From Welwitschia mirabilis (lineage: Eukaryota > Gnetophyta > Gnetopsida > Welwitschiales), in the NCBI GenBank assembly GCA_051453625.1, contig JBOZIK010000001.1, positions 134,745,795-134,809,794 of the forward strand: a stretch of DNA of 64,000 nt, read 5' to 3'. The notes under the pieces were generated by a model. The model did no database searches. It worked only from the letters and a program-made list of their open reading frames with translations, and had not been told where the DNA came from. Both the position numbers and the translations under genes were made by a program. Shown here in pieces: positions 1 to 11,010 of this stretch; position 1 is the first letter of the stretch, and every line of letters starts with the position of its first letter.

Positions 1-59
1 CAAAAAATGTTCAAATTCAAAAATCCAAGGGATAATATGATTAGTTTCATATTAGAGAA

Positions 60-270
60 AAACAAAAAGATCAAGAAAGTGTGATAGACATAGTAGCAAC
101 TGCCAACATCATGTCACTTCACATATGTACAAATTTTGGATTAGAGAATAGAATTGAATCAACAAAAATTGTATTGGAACTAACTAATGCAACTTCTAGA
201 AAATGAATTAAAGTTATTAAAGATTTGGTCATATAGTTTGAAGAGGCCTTTTATTCTATAGATGTGATTA
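60..270 (+). pseudogene. Retropepsin (aspartic protease) remnant
   Basis: The translation contains VIDIVATANIMSLHI, which lines up with the retropepsin active-site stretch of plant gypsy elements (usually D-[ST/LG]-x-A-S-V-N-I-L-P). The catalytic aspartate position is kept but the following residues are altered. It continues into a segment resembling ...GLENRIESTKIVLELTN, the usual downstream part of the protease. The family role is cleavage of the Gag-Pol polyprotein in the virus-like particle. The related remnant at 47985-48191 on the minus strand (ALIDIRASVNIITFHISKIF) confirms the assignment. There are internal stops and no usable start. Confidence 0.72.
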
Positions 271-470
271 TTATTAATGTAGAATAACAAGGAGGATACC
301 CTTTACTCTTAAGAAGAATTTTTTGTGTAATAGTCCATTGTATTATTGATACACAACCTAGAATGATGGAATGCCTTATAGAAAATAAGAAATTAATTAT
401 TAGAGTCTTTCATATGGCTAAAAAAGATATGGGAGAAGATTCTAATCTTTAGCAAAAAATTATACCCTCT

Positions 471-749
471 ATGCTTATTCTGCATCATTCTTTAGAAGAG
501 AGGATTTTTACTTTATACAATGCTACTTTATTTGATGATCCTATAGAAAGTGAAGAAATCTTAAGAAGCCTTAATTTCTCCAACTTATGTGATCTCAATA
601 ATGATCTCTTGGCTAATAACTTAGATGAGGAAAAAGATAAAAGCTTTGAATCTCTCATGAATCATGATATTAAACATGTTAGATCTATAGAAAACCATTT
701 ACATCAAGAGAAAATTCCAACAACAATAAGTGACAATTATGATTTATAA
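471..749 (+). pseudogene. Pol linker between protease and RT
   Basis: This open stretch of 92 codons is part of the gypsy polyprotein rather than a gene of its own. Its text (around PSMLILHHSLEERIFTLYN) matches the minus-strand stretch at 47542-47736 (around PSMLIQHLPSEERLLTLHN), which sits in the same place between protease and RT of the complete copy. It is acidic and Leu-rich, with no catalytic motif, as expected of the protease-RT connecting region. The apparent ATG start is internal to the old frame. Confidence 0.7.
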
Positions 750-1069
750 CTCAAAGAACTACCAAAAAGAATGAAACATATACTCTTGAATGATGACCCA
801 TAGAAACCCTTAATCATTAATGTATGTATTCATTCTTCTTAAGAAGAATGACTATTTCAACTTCTCAAATCCAAAACAAATACCTTTTCTTGGACTCATA
901 AAGATCTTTCATCCATTTCTTCTTTCATTATTCAATATAAAATTTATTTGGAATATAATGTCAAGTCCATTACATAACCAAAGAGGAGACTTAATCCTGC
1001 ACTTAAGCAAGTAATAAAGAAACAAATCATTAAACTTATAGATGTAAGAATTATTTATGCCATATCTAA

Positions 1070-1500
1070 TAATGAATGGACTAGCCTTATTACCATATTA
1101 TTAAGAAAGAATGGAAAATGGCAAGTTTACATTGATTTTAAAAAACTTAATGATGACACTAAGAAAGACTATTATCCCTTAGCATTTCTAATTAAATTTG
1201 TGATAGGATCCAAGGTCATTAATATTAGTTCTTTCTTGATGGATATAGTGGTTACAACCAAGTATGCATAGTTAATGAAGATCAAGCCAAGACAAACTTT
1301 ATCTTTACTTTTGATAGAAGGATGTCCTTTGGTTTATGTAATGTACCTAAAACCTTTCAAAGGGCTATGACAGGTATATTTTCATGTATGATTGAGGAAT
1401 TTGTTTAAATATTCATGGATGATTTTTCAATTTTTAGAAATTCTTTTGAACAAACTTTAGAAATATTGGAAAATTTCCTAATCGTTGCGTCAAATTAGAT
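1070..1500 (+). pseudogene. Ty3/gypsy reverse transcriptase remnant
   Basis: Ordered RT motifs are readable: KNGKWQVYIDFKKLN (motif 2), FLDGYSGYNQVCI (motif with the first catalytic Asp), FGLCNVPKTFQRAM (motif 4), and at ~1414-1437 FMDDFSIF, the YxDD box in the FMDD form usual for this lineage. The enzyme would copy the element RNA into cDNA inside the particle. Several frameshifts and an in-frame stop just before the FMDD box make it non-functional. Motif order and spacing are otherwise normal. Confidence 0.9.
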
Positions 1501-1829
1501 CTTGATTTAAGTTGGAAAAAGAGTTATTTTTTAGTAAGAGATGGAATATTCTTATGTTACCACATTTCTAGTAATGATTTTCAAATGTATCCTACTAAAA
1601 TAGACATCATTAAAAACCTCTCTCCTTCGATCTGTGTAAAAGAAGTAAAACTTTTTCTTGATTATACTAGTTGTTATCAAAGATTCATTAAGGACAATGC
1701 TAAAATTTGTAAACCACTTCATTCTTTCTTAGAAAATGATGCTGAATTTGATTGAAATAAGTCTGTCAACATGTCTTTAAAAATCTTAAAGAGAATATTA
1801 CTTTAGCACCTATTGTAGAAGGATCTAAT

Positions 1830-2205
1830 TAAAATAAAGACTTTGTGCTTATGTGTGATGCAAGTAATATTATTGTAGAGTGTGTGTTAGAACAAAAAAA
1901 TGAGAAGGATCACAAGGAATTTTCTATGTCAATAAAACCATTTTAGAAGAGCAACTTAGTTATATCATTGTTGAAAAATAAATTCTTACCATCGTCTTTT
2001 TCCTTGATAAACTTTATCACTATCTTTCGATTTTCATACTAATGTTTATACTGACCATGCTACCATTTGATATCTAATAATTAAGATAGATTCTAGTGTA
2101 AAACTTATTATATGGGTGTTGTTAATATAGGAATTTAGCTTAATAATCATTGTTAAAGAAGGAAAACATTATTTTATTGCTAATCATTTATCTAGGATCC
2201 CTTAT
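1830..2205 (+). pseudogene. RNase H remnant
   Basis: The translation shows LMCDASN, matching the first catalytic Asp region of gypsy RNase H (usually hxCDASxxAxGAVL), then QKNEKDH. The domain ends at ~2104-2200 with KEGKHYFIANHLSR, matching the conserved end of the domain (usually KGxxNxVADHLSR). In the family it degrades the RNA strand of the RNA:DNA hybrid. It follows the RT directly and is stop-interrupted. A 10-N gap lies 244 bp further on. Confidence 0.82.
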
Positions 2206-2499
2206 GAACAACATCTTTTACATTTTTCTTCGTACATTACTATCCAGGACAATCTTTTAGATGCAATTTTTTTCTATTATATATTTTTATCTCATCTCTT
2301 CTAAACATCCTATTGTATGGTATGTTGATATTGCTAATTATCTTATTTTCCTAAAAGCTCCCCAACATTGTACTTTCAATTTGGAAAATCATTTTATTCA
2401 TAGAATATTAGACTATGAGAGCCTTGAACCACATTTCTACAAAAAATGNNNNNNNNNNTTAAACCATGAATAAATATGTGCCAAAATGGAAGAAATAGT

Positions 2500-3500
2500 A
2501 TATCCTTATTCTTTGATATGATGATATATGTGGAGATAATTTTAGTGGCTAAAAGACTCCTATGAAAATAATTCATGAGGTTTCTATTGGCCTACCCTCT
2601 TTAAATATTTATTTGATTTTATAAAAAGATGTAATATTATCAACACTTTAGTGACCTTTTAAATATCAAGACATGCCCTTATAACCTATCTTAGAATATG
2701 AAACTTTTGTTTATTTGTGTATTAATTTCATAGGCCATCTTACATCATCTTATAATAAAATATTACTTCTCAATGGATGTGGATTATATAATCAAATTGG
2801 TAGAAGCCATTCCTACAATCACAAATGATGTAAAAACCATATGTTATTTCCTTAGATCTAACATTTTCCAAAGGTTTGGCTATTTTAGAATCTTGATTAG
2901 TGATTAAGGAACTCATTTTATAAATAAGGTTTTGAATAAATCTCTTCTCTTTATTGTAATTATGCATTGAAAAGCAAATTATTATCATCCTTAAACAAAG
3001 GGTTAAGTTAAAAATTCTAATAAGGAAATTTAAAAAAAAGGCTTCAAAGAATAATTTTCCATGAAATCTTGGTCACTTAAACTTTTTAATGTTACTTTGG
3101 GATTACTATACTACTTAGGATAATTTAGTTAGTTATTTACCTTATGGACATGTTTACAATAAAAACTATGTACTTCTAGTTAATGTTTGTTATAACTCTT
3201 ATCACACAATCCACCAATTATATGTCTTGAGTCATGATGAAAACATCCACTATAGACTATTCTAGTTACATTAGTTGGATTAGAAACCCATTAATTCTAT
3301 TCATTATGAACTCATTCACAAAGCTCAAGCTGAATATAAGCATGGTAAGAAGCCTATTCACAAACCTTTTAAACGTAGTCAATTGGTGTTACTATATAAT
3401 GCTCTAGTACATCTCTTACATAATAAGTTGATTTATAAATGGTTAAATCCTTATCTCATTAAAAAAGTACATCTTAATGACTTTGTTAATATTTATGATT
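2500..3500 (+). pseudogene. Integrase remnant (H2C2, core and C-terminal part)
   Basis: The zinc-binding part survives weakly around 2530-2690 (an EVSIGLPSL-like piece followed by KYQDMPL). The catalytic core is clear at ~2770-2945: DYIIKLVEAIPTITNDVK, then FQRFGYFRILISD followed by a stop and GTHF, matching the conserved second-Asp block of plant gypsy integrases. The C-terminal part at ~3180-3400 (NSYHTIHQL-like, then HKAQAEYKHGKKPIHKPF) has a matching remnant at 44792-44992 on the minus strand. Integrase would insert the cDNA into chromosomal DNA. Stops and frameshifts inactivate it. Confidence 0.87.
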
Positions 3501-4330
3501 TGTAATAAAATATATTTAAAAAATCAATGAATTAAGGCTTAAAATATGTACATGTCCTAAAGATTGTATCTATGCCTTAAACATGGTAGAATTACATAAC
3601 TTAAAAGATCCTATTGAGGGGAAAGAGAATCTTCTATTTTCCATTTTCTAAATTTTTTTTATCTCCCTTTCTTAGTTTAAGTTATGATACTACTTGATTA
3701 CTTTCAAATTGGTTTATATTTGAATTTTGTATGTTTTATTAGGATTAAATAATCATTTAAGTTGGGAACTATTATGAAAAGATTTGATTCATCTATTTTG
3801 TAGACATTTTAGTTTCTTAGAATTAATCATGTTAATTAGATTCTTATTTATAATCATGTGCTTTATTATCTCATCACTTAATGATTAATTAATGCTTCAA
3901 AAATGGGATCTTGAGTAAAAAAAAGAAATAATAAAAGGAAGAAGGAAAAAGAAAGGAAAAATAAAATATAGAGGGAAGAAATAAAATAAAAAGCTAAAAC
4001 CCCTAAAAAATATGTCATTATTCCCTATCATAAGCACACTATGACAGATGTTTCTAAGAAGGACCTTTGGTAGTACGAGACGATAGTTGAAAAAACTACA
4101 CTAGAGGGTCAGTTGGTCATGATCTAGCATTACTTATAGATTCTTACTCTCCTAGTAGTGGTCTCACTTCCTTCATCATGATAAACAATATTTTTCAATA
4201 CTTTATTTGTATCCCATCACTTCAAGGAAAAATCCTTAAGAGTCTTTCAGTATATTGATCACTGGATGATGTTTCTACATAAGTACTACGGTTGCTATAG
4301 CTAAAGATAGATTGATTTATAATTCAAACA
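3500..4330 (+). other. Post-pol region of the Athila-like element
   Basis: No convincing protein is readable here. The stretch includes a purine-rich patch (~3915-3990) and is shared, in inverse orientation, with ~43500-44290 of the complete copy, including the block that begins with ATGGGATC near 3903 and the closely matching segment around 4340-4440. Athila elements often carry an extra env-like open frame or long non-coding DNA at this place. No signal peptide or membrane segments can be defended here. Confidence 0.55.
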
Positions 4331-4853
4331 TAAATTGATAATTTAAAAAATATTATTTGAATATTGGTTCCTTCACTGCCTTGTTAAATGATAATTTGTG
4401 TTATTTGTACATTGTATCATGCATTTTTACATGAAGTAGCCTTATGTCTTTTTTTAAGGAATCTTATTAGGTTAAAACTTATGGCAAATTAGTTAATATT
4501 CATCTTGTTCCATGTTATTCATTTTCATTCTTTTTCCCTATGTTCTAAATCAATTTTCTTATATTCATTTACTACTTTTTCTTAAATAATAGTGACAACC
4601 TTATCATTTTATAATATTCTTATTTAGAATTCTTAAGTCTTAATGTAAAATGACTAGATCCTTGACTATTTTCTTATGGTTATTAGGCGCTCATTTTATT
4701 ACACTTCCCAATGGATGTTTCAATCATGCTACCATAATGTTTTTGACCTTGTAAGATCCAAATTAATTTTTAAAACCTTCCTCTATATTATCTCTTAGTT
4801 TCATTTACTTATATTCTTTTCCACTTTCTTTGTAAGGGTTAGAAAATGCTTAA

Positions 4854-5564
4854 TGAAAGCCTAGAATCTTGAAATCATCAAATTATTAGCTTTGAAAAGA
4901 ATTTATTTATTAAAAATATGTTTTTTATAGAACTAAAATGATTGTTCTAAATTTAAAACATACCTTTCTCATGATGTTTAATTAGAATATCTTTTTCATA
5001 TGCTAAAATGAGTTACACTAGATGATTAACAATGTAAGATTCTTTATACATAAGTGTCATTTTTTATTTCTTTTTCAATTTGAATTGCTTCTATTTTGTT
5101 CCTCTTTTTTTTGTTAGGGACTGATAAATACTTAATGGGGGGCTATGTTGTAAGCCAAATTTTCCATATTTAACATCATGTTTGGAGTTTATTATTAGGT
5201 ATTTTTATAATTTTGATGCCAAATTAATCACTTTTAATGTTAAAGACCAAATATAAAGAATTAATAATTATTTGGATGAATGCTTAATAGGGTGCTAGAA
5301 ATTTTAAAATTTTAAAATGATTACCTTTGAAATGAATTTGTTTATTAGAAATATCTATTTTATAAAAATGAAACCATTATTTTGAATTTAATTCATATCT
5401 TTCTGATAATGTTTAATTAGAATATCTTTTTCATATGCTAAAATGCATTGAACTTGATGATTAATAATGTAAGATTCATTATACTTAAGCATTATGTTTT
5501 ATATCTTTTTCAATTTCTGTTCCTCTTTTATTATCATGGAAAATAAATGATTAATGTGGGGCTA
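4854..5564 (+). repeat. Duplicated polypurine-tract/LTR-edge segment (A-B-A')
   Basis: A ~275-bp segment (A, ~4854-5129) ending in a G-rich tract (ATGGGGGGCTATGTTG) is followed by ~150 bp resembling the start of the LTR (B, ~5130-5280). A diverged second copy of A follows (A', ~5281-5556) and leads to a second tract (TGTGGGGCTATGTTG) and the true LTR. The element therefore carries two tandem polypurine tracts with LTR-start sequence. The same arrangement is seen at ~54490-55226 and, partly masked by N, at ~36143-37320. Confidence 0.8.
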
Positions 5565-5734
5565 TGTTGTGATCCAAATTGGCCATATTTAACATTGTGT
5601 TTGGAGTGTATTTTTAGGTCTTTTTTACAAGTTTAAATCTCAAAATCACTATTTTTGATATTAAATACCAAAGATAAAAGTTTTAATAATTATTTGGATC
5701 AAAATGGAGTAATCATGAAGCATTTGATAAAGAC

Positions 5735-5872
5735 ATGTAATAATGATATGTGGTAGTAACATGTGGAAATGACATGTGATAGTAACATGGCAATGACATG
5801 TGGCAGTGACATGTGATAGTGAAATTGTAATGACATGTGGCAATGACATGTGATAGTAATATGGTGATGATA
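5735..5872. repeat. U3 minisatellite 1 (ACATGTGRYARTR units)
   Basis: About eight to ten imperfect units of 12-19 bp, each centred on ACATG with variants of TGTGATAGTGACATGTGGCA. Equivalent arrays lie in the U3 of each other LTR of the family (35850-35975, 51435-51592, 55395-55515), differing in unit number and order. Open frames rich in Cys-His-Met across the array are repeat artefacts. Confidence 0.85.
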
Positions 5873-5954
5873 TTGAATATACATGATAACAGTATCATCT
5901 CATAAAGGCATCATGATCCAAATGCCAAGTGTTGGACTCATCATGATAAATTCC

Positions 5955-6215
5955 ACATCATTAAGAAGACATTTCACGTCAGCATGAAAATATTACATCA
6001 AAAATACATTCACATAATCAAGAAGATGTTACACCAAGAACATGTTACATTAAGAAGACATGTGAAAGAAGACATTAAACCATGAAGACATTACATTAAG
6101 AATACATTACACAAAAAATGCATTACATCAAAAAGATATTGCACCAAATAGACATTAATGAATAAGACATTTTATCAAGAAGACATGTAGAAGAAGACAT
6201 TACACAAATTAAACA
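5955..6215. repeat. U3 minisatellite 2 (AAGAAGACATTACA units)
   Basis: A second, unrelated array of ~12-17 bp units of the form AAGAAGACATTACATCA, with many variants. Counterparts occur at 35565-35765, 51110-51345 and 55600-55750. It lies between minisatellite 1 and the promoter, so it occupies the part of U3 where retrotransposon enhancers usually are. Confidence 0.8.
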
Positions 6216-6287
6216 TTATAGAATTAGTGATATGATTACTTTTGATCTATTACTACTCCTTAGTAATGTGAATAGTCAATTCAAATC

Positions 6288-6295
6288 TATAAATA
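6288..6295 (+). promoter_or_regulatory. LTR TATA box
   Basis: TATAAATA is followed by CCCACCTTAGGTTCCCC, a block kept in the copies at 51030-51045 (inverse) and 55827-55850. It is in the right place upstream of the poly(A) signal to mark the U3/R boundary, with transcription expected to begin ~30 bp further on. Confidence 0.65.
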
Positions 6296-6470
6296 CCCAC
6301 CTTAGGTTCCCCATTTACTTATCTTTATGCATTAAAATCACTTGTAAGATTAGAGCATTTTGGGCAAGGGATTCTTCCTAGTTATAAAGAAATATTTTTC
6401 TTAGTATTGGGTCATGTATCCTTCATTAAGAAGCTTTTCCTTTGTACATGGATGTGGCAACACTGTGATT

Positions 6471-6476
6471 AATAAA
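6471..6476 (+). terminator. LTR polyadenylation signal
   Basis: AATAAA in the context GTGATTAATAAAGATCATTTT, ~180 bp after the TATA box. The same context recurs in the LTR at 55227-56533 and inversely in the other two LTRs. It would define the end of R. Confidence 0.6.
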
Positions 6477-8479
6477 GATCATTTTATTTCTTTCAAATCT
6501 ATCTCTTATGTTCTTCATATGTTATGTTGGAATCAAGTTTAACTATGATTTTTGATATAGTGTATGAGGATCAACTTGGATGATAATAAGTTGATAAACT
6601 TGATTAATAATTGCATTTAGGATGGATTTCATCTTTACATTTTTTTCACTCCATTACATTCATCATTATATTTTCATTTCATTTATCATTTTTCAATTAG
6701 AATAAAATAACATTTCAATTTCTTTCTAATTGAATATTTCAAATGTACTTCTAAATTTCTCTTTAGAGTATGACATTTAAGATGACTTCCTATACTAGTG
6801 TGTTTTATGTATTCTAGATACTAGAATTATAGGTTATTATTGAAGATTATTGATAGAAGAAGAAAAGAATACCATTCTTATCACAATAATAATACTATGA
6901 GTGAGAAAGTGAATTTACATTTTCTTAAAATGTAATTAAAAAAATTTGATTTCTTAGAATAACTATTAAAAACTTACTATACCTTTAGTATCTTTATATT
7001 ATATTTAATGGTGATTAAAGATGATAGTTTGTCATTATTCCTTTTTCTTCTTGTTTCAGAAGTTTTGGGAAGAATAACTAATAAGGACTAAAGATATAAA
7101 TTTTCAGTCCATATTAAAGTTACATAAGGTATTTATAATTTAAGCCATGTTGAACATGTAGCTAATATTATTATATTTTATAAAATAAAAATAAAGAACA
7201 TTAAGATAATTTAAGATATTGTACAACTTTTTTCCAAAATTTCTGAATTAAGTTATAATATTCAAAAAATTGTGTCTTGCACTTTAAACATGGTTAGAGG
7301 AAACAATTATGAAATGTAAGAAATTCCAAATTGTGGAATTAATATCTTACCTAGAAAATGTATACATGCTCTATTTTAGGAAAGAGAGTGAAGAAATAAT
7401 TATGGAGTAATATTCTTGATAAGCTAACCAAAAAAAATAAGCAAGGAATTAAGGACCTCAATAGAAGTCTAGTAAGAGGATCTCAACTTATTTAATGTTA
7501 TCTTTAATCTTTATTAATTTGTTTAATACTTTACCTCTAAGCTTTGAAACAAGTCATTAAGAACATTAAAAATCTAGAAACAAATTTTTTTATGAAAAAG
7601 AAATGATGGTGAGAAATGTATTTGGTTAAAAAATTTAGACTCATTATGTAAAACATGGAATTAAATATGATTTTAATTATAAAATACTTCATAAATGTTT
7701 TTCCTCTCAATAAAGAATTTAAAAATCTACTTTTATGGTGGTAGTGCACCACTAGAAATAAGGGTGTTAGCTCTCCAAACTAGGAGTTCTATAATATGCA
7801 AGGTAGTCTTACTTTTAATTTATTCCTTTAGTTTTCAAGAAATTATGGTTATCAAAAAATAGAATGCTTCATCCTTTAAAAAACCCTATAATTATAAGGG
7901 ATGAAGGAAAAATAAAGGTAGAATCATATTAGCATGATAAACCTTAGGTTATCCAACTCCTTCACTATGAAAAACTAGTTATGAATAATGGAATAATAAA
8001 ATTAGAATATGTAAATAATAACATTAAGTTTCAAATATAATTTCTTTTTAGATTTTAAACCTATTTTTTGGTTATTAATAATTAAATTATAAAGGGATCA
8101 AATAGGAGATTATTTACAAATGATAATTTACTTTATCATCCTTAAATAATGTAAGCTAGTAGCTTTAGATTGATTCCAATTTTCCTCCATCTAATTGCTT
8201 ATTTGTCTAGAGGATTATTTCAAAGAGTATTGTAAGATTCAAAAGATTTGAAATTATCTTTCCCCTTATCATTTTTAATTTCCATGAATATCTAAATGCA
8301 TATAATTTTTAAAATAGTCTCTTGATTTTTCTAAATCATTTTAAATTATAGAGCCTCCAATAATATGTAGACCTTTGAAGAATTTTTTAGAATGATATAT
8401 ATGTTTGGCCTTAAATACATCTTCCATTATCTATATTTAACTATTAAACTATTTAGCTAAAATATAAATATTTCATTAT

Positions 8480-9620
8480 TAAAGTGTTTTGAGATCACAA
8501 CCACCTTCATTGCATGGTTTACATATAAAATCCTGATTTATTAAATGAACGCCACTTTGACTCTTAATTCGTTTTCATAAAACATTTATTTATAGCTTTT
8601 TTATGTCCTTAATAACTATGTTTAAAGTCCAAAGATAAGAGATTAAGTAAATTCATAAAGCTTGAAGACAAGTTTAAAAGAGTTAAGATCTTTCTACAGG
8701 AAAGACAAATTTAACTTTCAATCTAACTAATCGTTTTATTATCCTATTAACAATGTTATATATGATTATTTCTTCATTTTTACTATGAAAATAGGAATAT
8801 CTAAGTATTTTATGAGTAAGCTACCTATTGCACAACTCAAAGTTCTTTGTATTTATTGAATCTATCTTAATTTCATATTAAATTATAAAAGTTACACCTT
8901 TTGAAGAATGATAATTAAAATAGATTTTTTTAAAATGCTTCAAAAATATCTTAAATTGTTTACAAACTTTTTAATTATAATATACACATTGAATATGTGT
9001 AAAAGGAGGAATACCTATTATAACTTTAATTATCATTAAAGAATTATCTCTTTAAGCCTTATTAATCATTTCTTCTAAAACTTTATCTAATTAAAAAAAT
9101 GAAAATGAACAAATAATGTAAGTTATCTATTTATCAAATGTTATTTTCACTATTATAATATTCATACAATTAATTGTTTAACATATTGTAAAGATATAAG
9201 TATCCATCATTATTTTAAAAAAACATAAATTTTTAATTAATCTTTTAAGAAAATACTATTTCCCTCCATCATAAGATTTTTTCATATCCAATTAAATTCC
9301 ATATTAGGTTTTTTTACTTATTAATATAGTGTAAGATCTCATAAACCAAAACTATGTGATCTAAAATATGTCCTTCTTTTATAAATTTCCCTTGTAAATG
9401 TAAAATCAAAACTAGAAGAATAATTTTAGATATTTTAGCAAGAACTTTTGATATTATTTTATAAGTCATGTTACTTACTCTTATTAGTCTAAATTTTAAT
9501 ATATTATTAGTGTTTGGTTCTTATTTAAAATTAAAGTTATTCAACAATAAGGAATGTCCTTTAAAATTTATCTTAATTTTTAAAATTATTAAAAATAGAA
9601 CTAAAATATAATAATTACTA
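8480..9620 (-). pseudogene. LINE reverse transcriptase and C-terminal remnant
   Basis: The stretch NMTYKIISKVLAKIS ... EGHILDHIVLVYEILHYINK on the minus strand is the first RT block of plant LINEs (usually SNVxYKIISKVLANRL ... GRxIxDNIxLxxEIxH). The YADD box near 8950-9000 is too damaged to read. The following block (CAIGSLLIKYLDIPI) and the WHLI-region analogue (FICKPCNEGGCDLKTL) are clear. It would synthesise cDNA at the nicked target. It is dead, with stops in every motif interval. Confidence 0.78.
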
Positions 9621-10579
9621 ATCTCCTAATACTATTTAAAAAATTAGTAGTAAAATAGTTTAGACCTAGAGAATTATTAAGGTTTATTTTAAATAAATCT
9701 TGTTTGATTTTTTTCATAATAAGTTATTCTTTAAGAAATTATAATTTAACACCTTTCAGATGTCTATCTATAAGAGAAACAAACTTATTTAGGTTATGAA
9801 AATTTATTTATTTGAAATTCACTAAACAATGTTTTGTAGCATTTTACAATAATTCTTCCCATATTATTATTTTCATAAATGTGTTGATTTTATTCATCTT
9901 TAAGATAAGGAATCACACTATAGATTTTTGGCTTTGTAGATACATGTAAAAAGAGTTTATAATTTGTATCACTTATTTGATTCACTAATTTTTTTCCATT
10001 TGAAGCTAATAAGATCATTATCATTTTTGTAAAAGATAAATATTCCAAAGTAATCTTTTTTCTTTATTCTCTGAATCATCTATTTATTTGTATTTTTAAA
10101 TCTCTTCTTAAAATTGCTAAATCAAATCATCTTTTTTATTTTTTCCACAATTTAACATGTAAGACCTATATTAATATTTTATGTATTCCTTGATATTAAT
10201 TAACTTTTAAAATAATTAGTGTTTCTTTGAGTGCTTAGATTTACTCATTCACCATTCTTAACCTTTTTTCTTTCAACCAAAGAATTGAAACCAATCATTC
10301 ATTCATAAAAAATGTCAAACCCTATTTAAATTAGTATGAATTTAAAGAAGAATCAATCACTAATCTAATCTAATACAAATAATAGTTTAAATATAGGAAT
10401 CTAGAAAACTCAAAATCTTAAAAAACATTTGTAATTAATTTATCCAATGTTTTATGAATTAAATTCAAAACATATTTATATTACTTTCACTATATGTATA
10501 ATTTTATATTTATGTTTCTATAAAATTACACTTAGTACTTATACCTATTATAAATTTTTTTAAAAATAAAATTAAACTT

Positions 10580-11010
10580 CTAACCCTTTTTAATATTGAT
10601 GAAGAATAGAATTGAAATCACCACTAATTAAAAATGCATTAGAAAATAGTAAAATATTTTGATAAAACAAATTTTAAAAATCTTTCATTTCTTGTATAGA
10701 TGATGAGTAATAAACACTAGCTAAAGTTAATAAAAAAAAATTTCATTGAAACTAATTATTTTAAATATTTATTACATTTCAATGAAAAGAAATAATAATC
10801 AAATATTACCTAATTTACTAATTAATTGTAAAAAGGTAAATAATATTAAAACAGTTCTTATAAAGGCCTTTTTTTAATGATTGAAGTTAAGAATTTAATG
10901 TCATAAATGAGCATAAAATAAAGAATCCTTTTTTTTTTAAATGAAACTATATTTCAAGGGTATCAATTATCAAGAGGTTTTTACATTTTCTTAGTTCCAC
11001 CTAAATATTA
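10580..11010 (-). pseudogene. LINE endonuclease (APE-type) remnant
   Basis: The minus-strand translation gives VYYSSSIQEMKDF followed ~20 residues later by ISGDFNSIL. This is the usual spacing of the plant LINE endonuclease core (VYxSxxxxERxxFW ... GDFNxIL). The GDFN block contains a catalytic-site Asp of the APE fold. In the family it nicks target DNA to prime reverse transcription. The N-terminal SWNxRG block is not convincingly visible. Confidence 0.7.

Larger units (their letters stand above)
1..6888 (+). mobile_element. Athila-like Ty3/gypsy element, 5'-truncated by window
   Basis: Degenerate plus-strand pol remnants occur in the order protease, RT, RNase H, integrase, followed by a ~2 kb non-coding region, a polypurine tract and a 3' LTR. 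This is the Ty3/gypsy order, and the RT wording (YIDFKKLNDDTKKDYYP, then FMDDFSIF) is typical of the Athila/Tat side of the superfamily. The gag, primer binding site and 5' LTR would lie upstream of the window. Frames shift repeatedly and stops are frequent, so it is dead. The same family occurs complete at 34899-51756 and as a 3' end at 53995-56533. Confidence 0.88.
5565..6888 (+). repeat. 3' LTR of Athila-like element
   Basis: The LTR opens with TGTTGTGATCC after the polypurine tract. By alignment with the other copies it ends near CACAATA (consensus GCAACA), giving TGTTG...CAACA termini. It holds two U3 minisatellites, a TATA box (6288-6295) and a polyadenylation signal (6471-6476). Its length of ~1.32 kb agrees with the LTRs at 34899-36142 and 50446-51756. 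No 5' partner is inside the window. Confidence 0.85.

Noticed and set aside
3500-4330. Possible env-like third ORF of Athila
   Set aside because: No signal peptide, membrane segment or continuous frame could be read in either copy.
5661-5898. Cys/His/Met-rich open frames on the minus strand (also 35835-36047, 51407-51676, 55360-55548)
   Set aside because: They are read-through translations of U3 minisatellite 1 in three frames; repeats of 12-19 bp produce them automatically.
5955-6215. Spaced short repeats resembling a CRISPR array
   Set aside because: Units are imperfect, directly adjacent and lie in the U3 of a plant retrotransposon LTR; no constant repeat length, unique spacers or cas genes.
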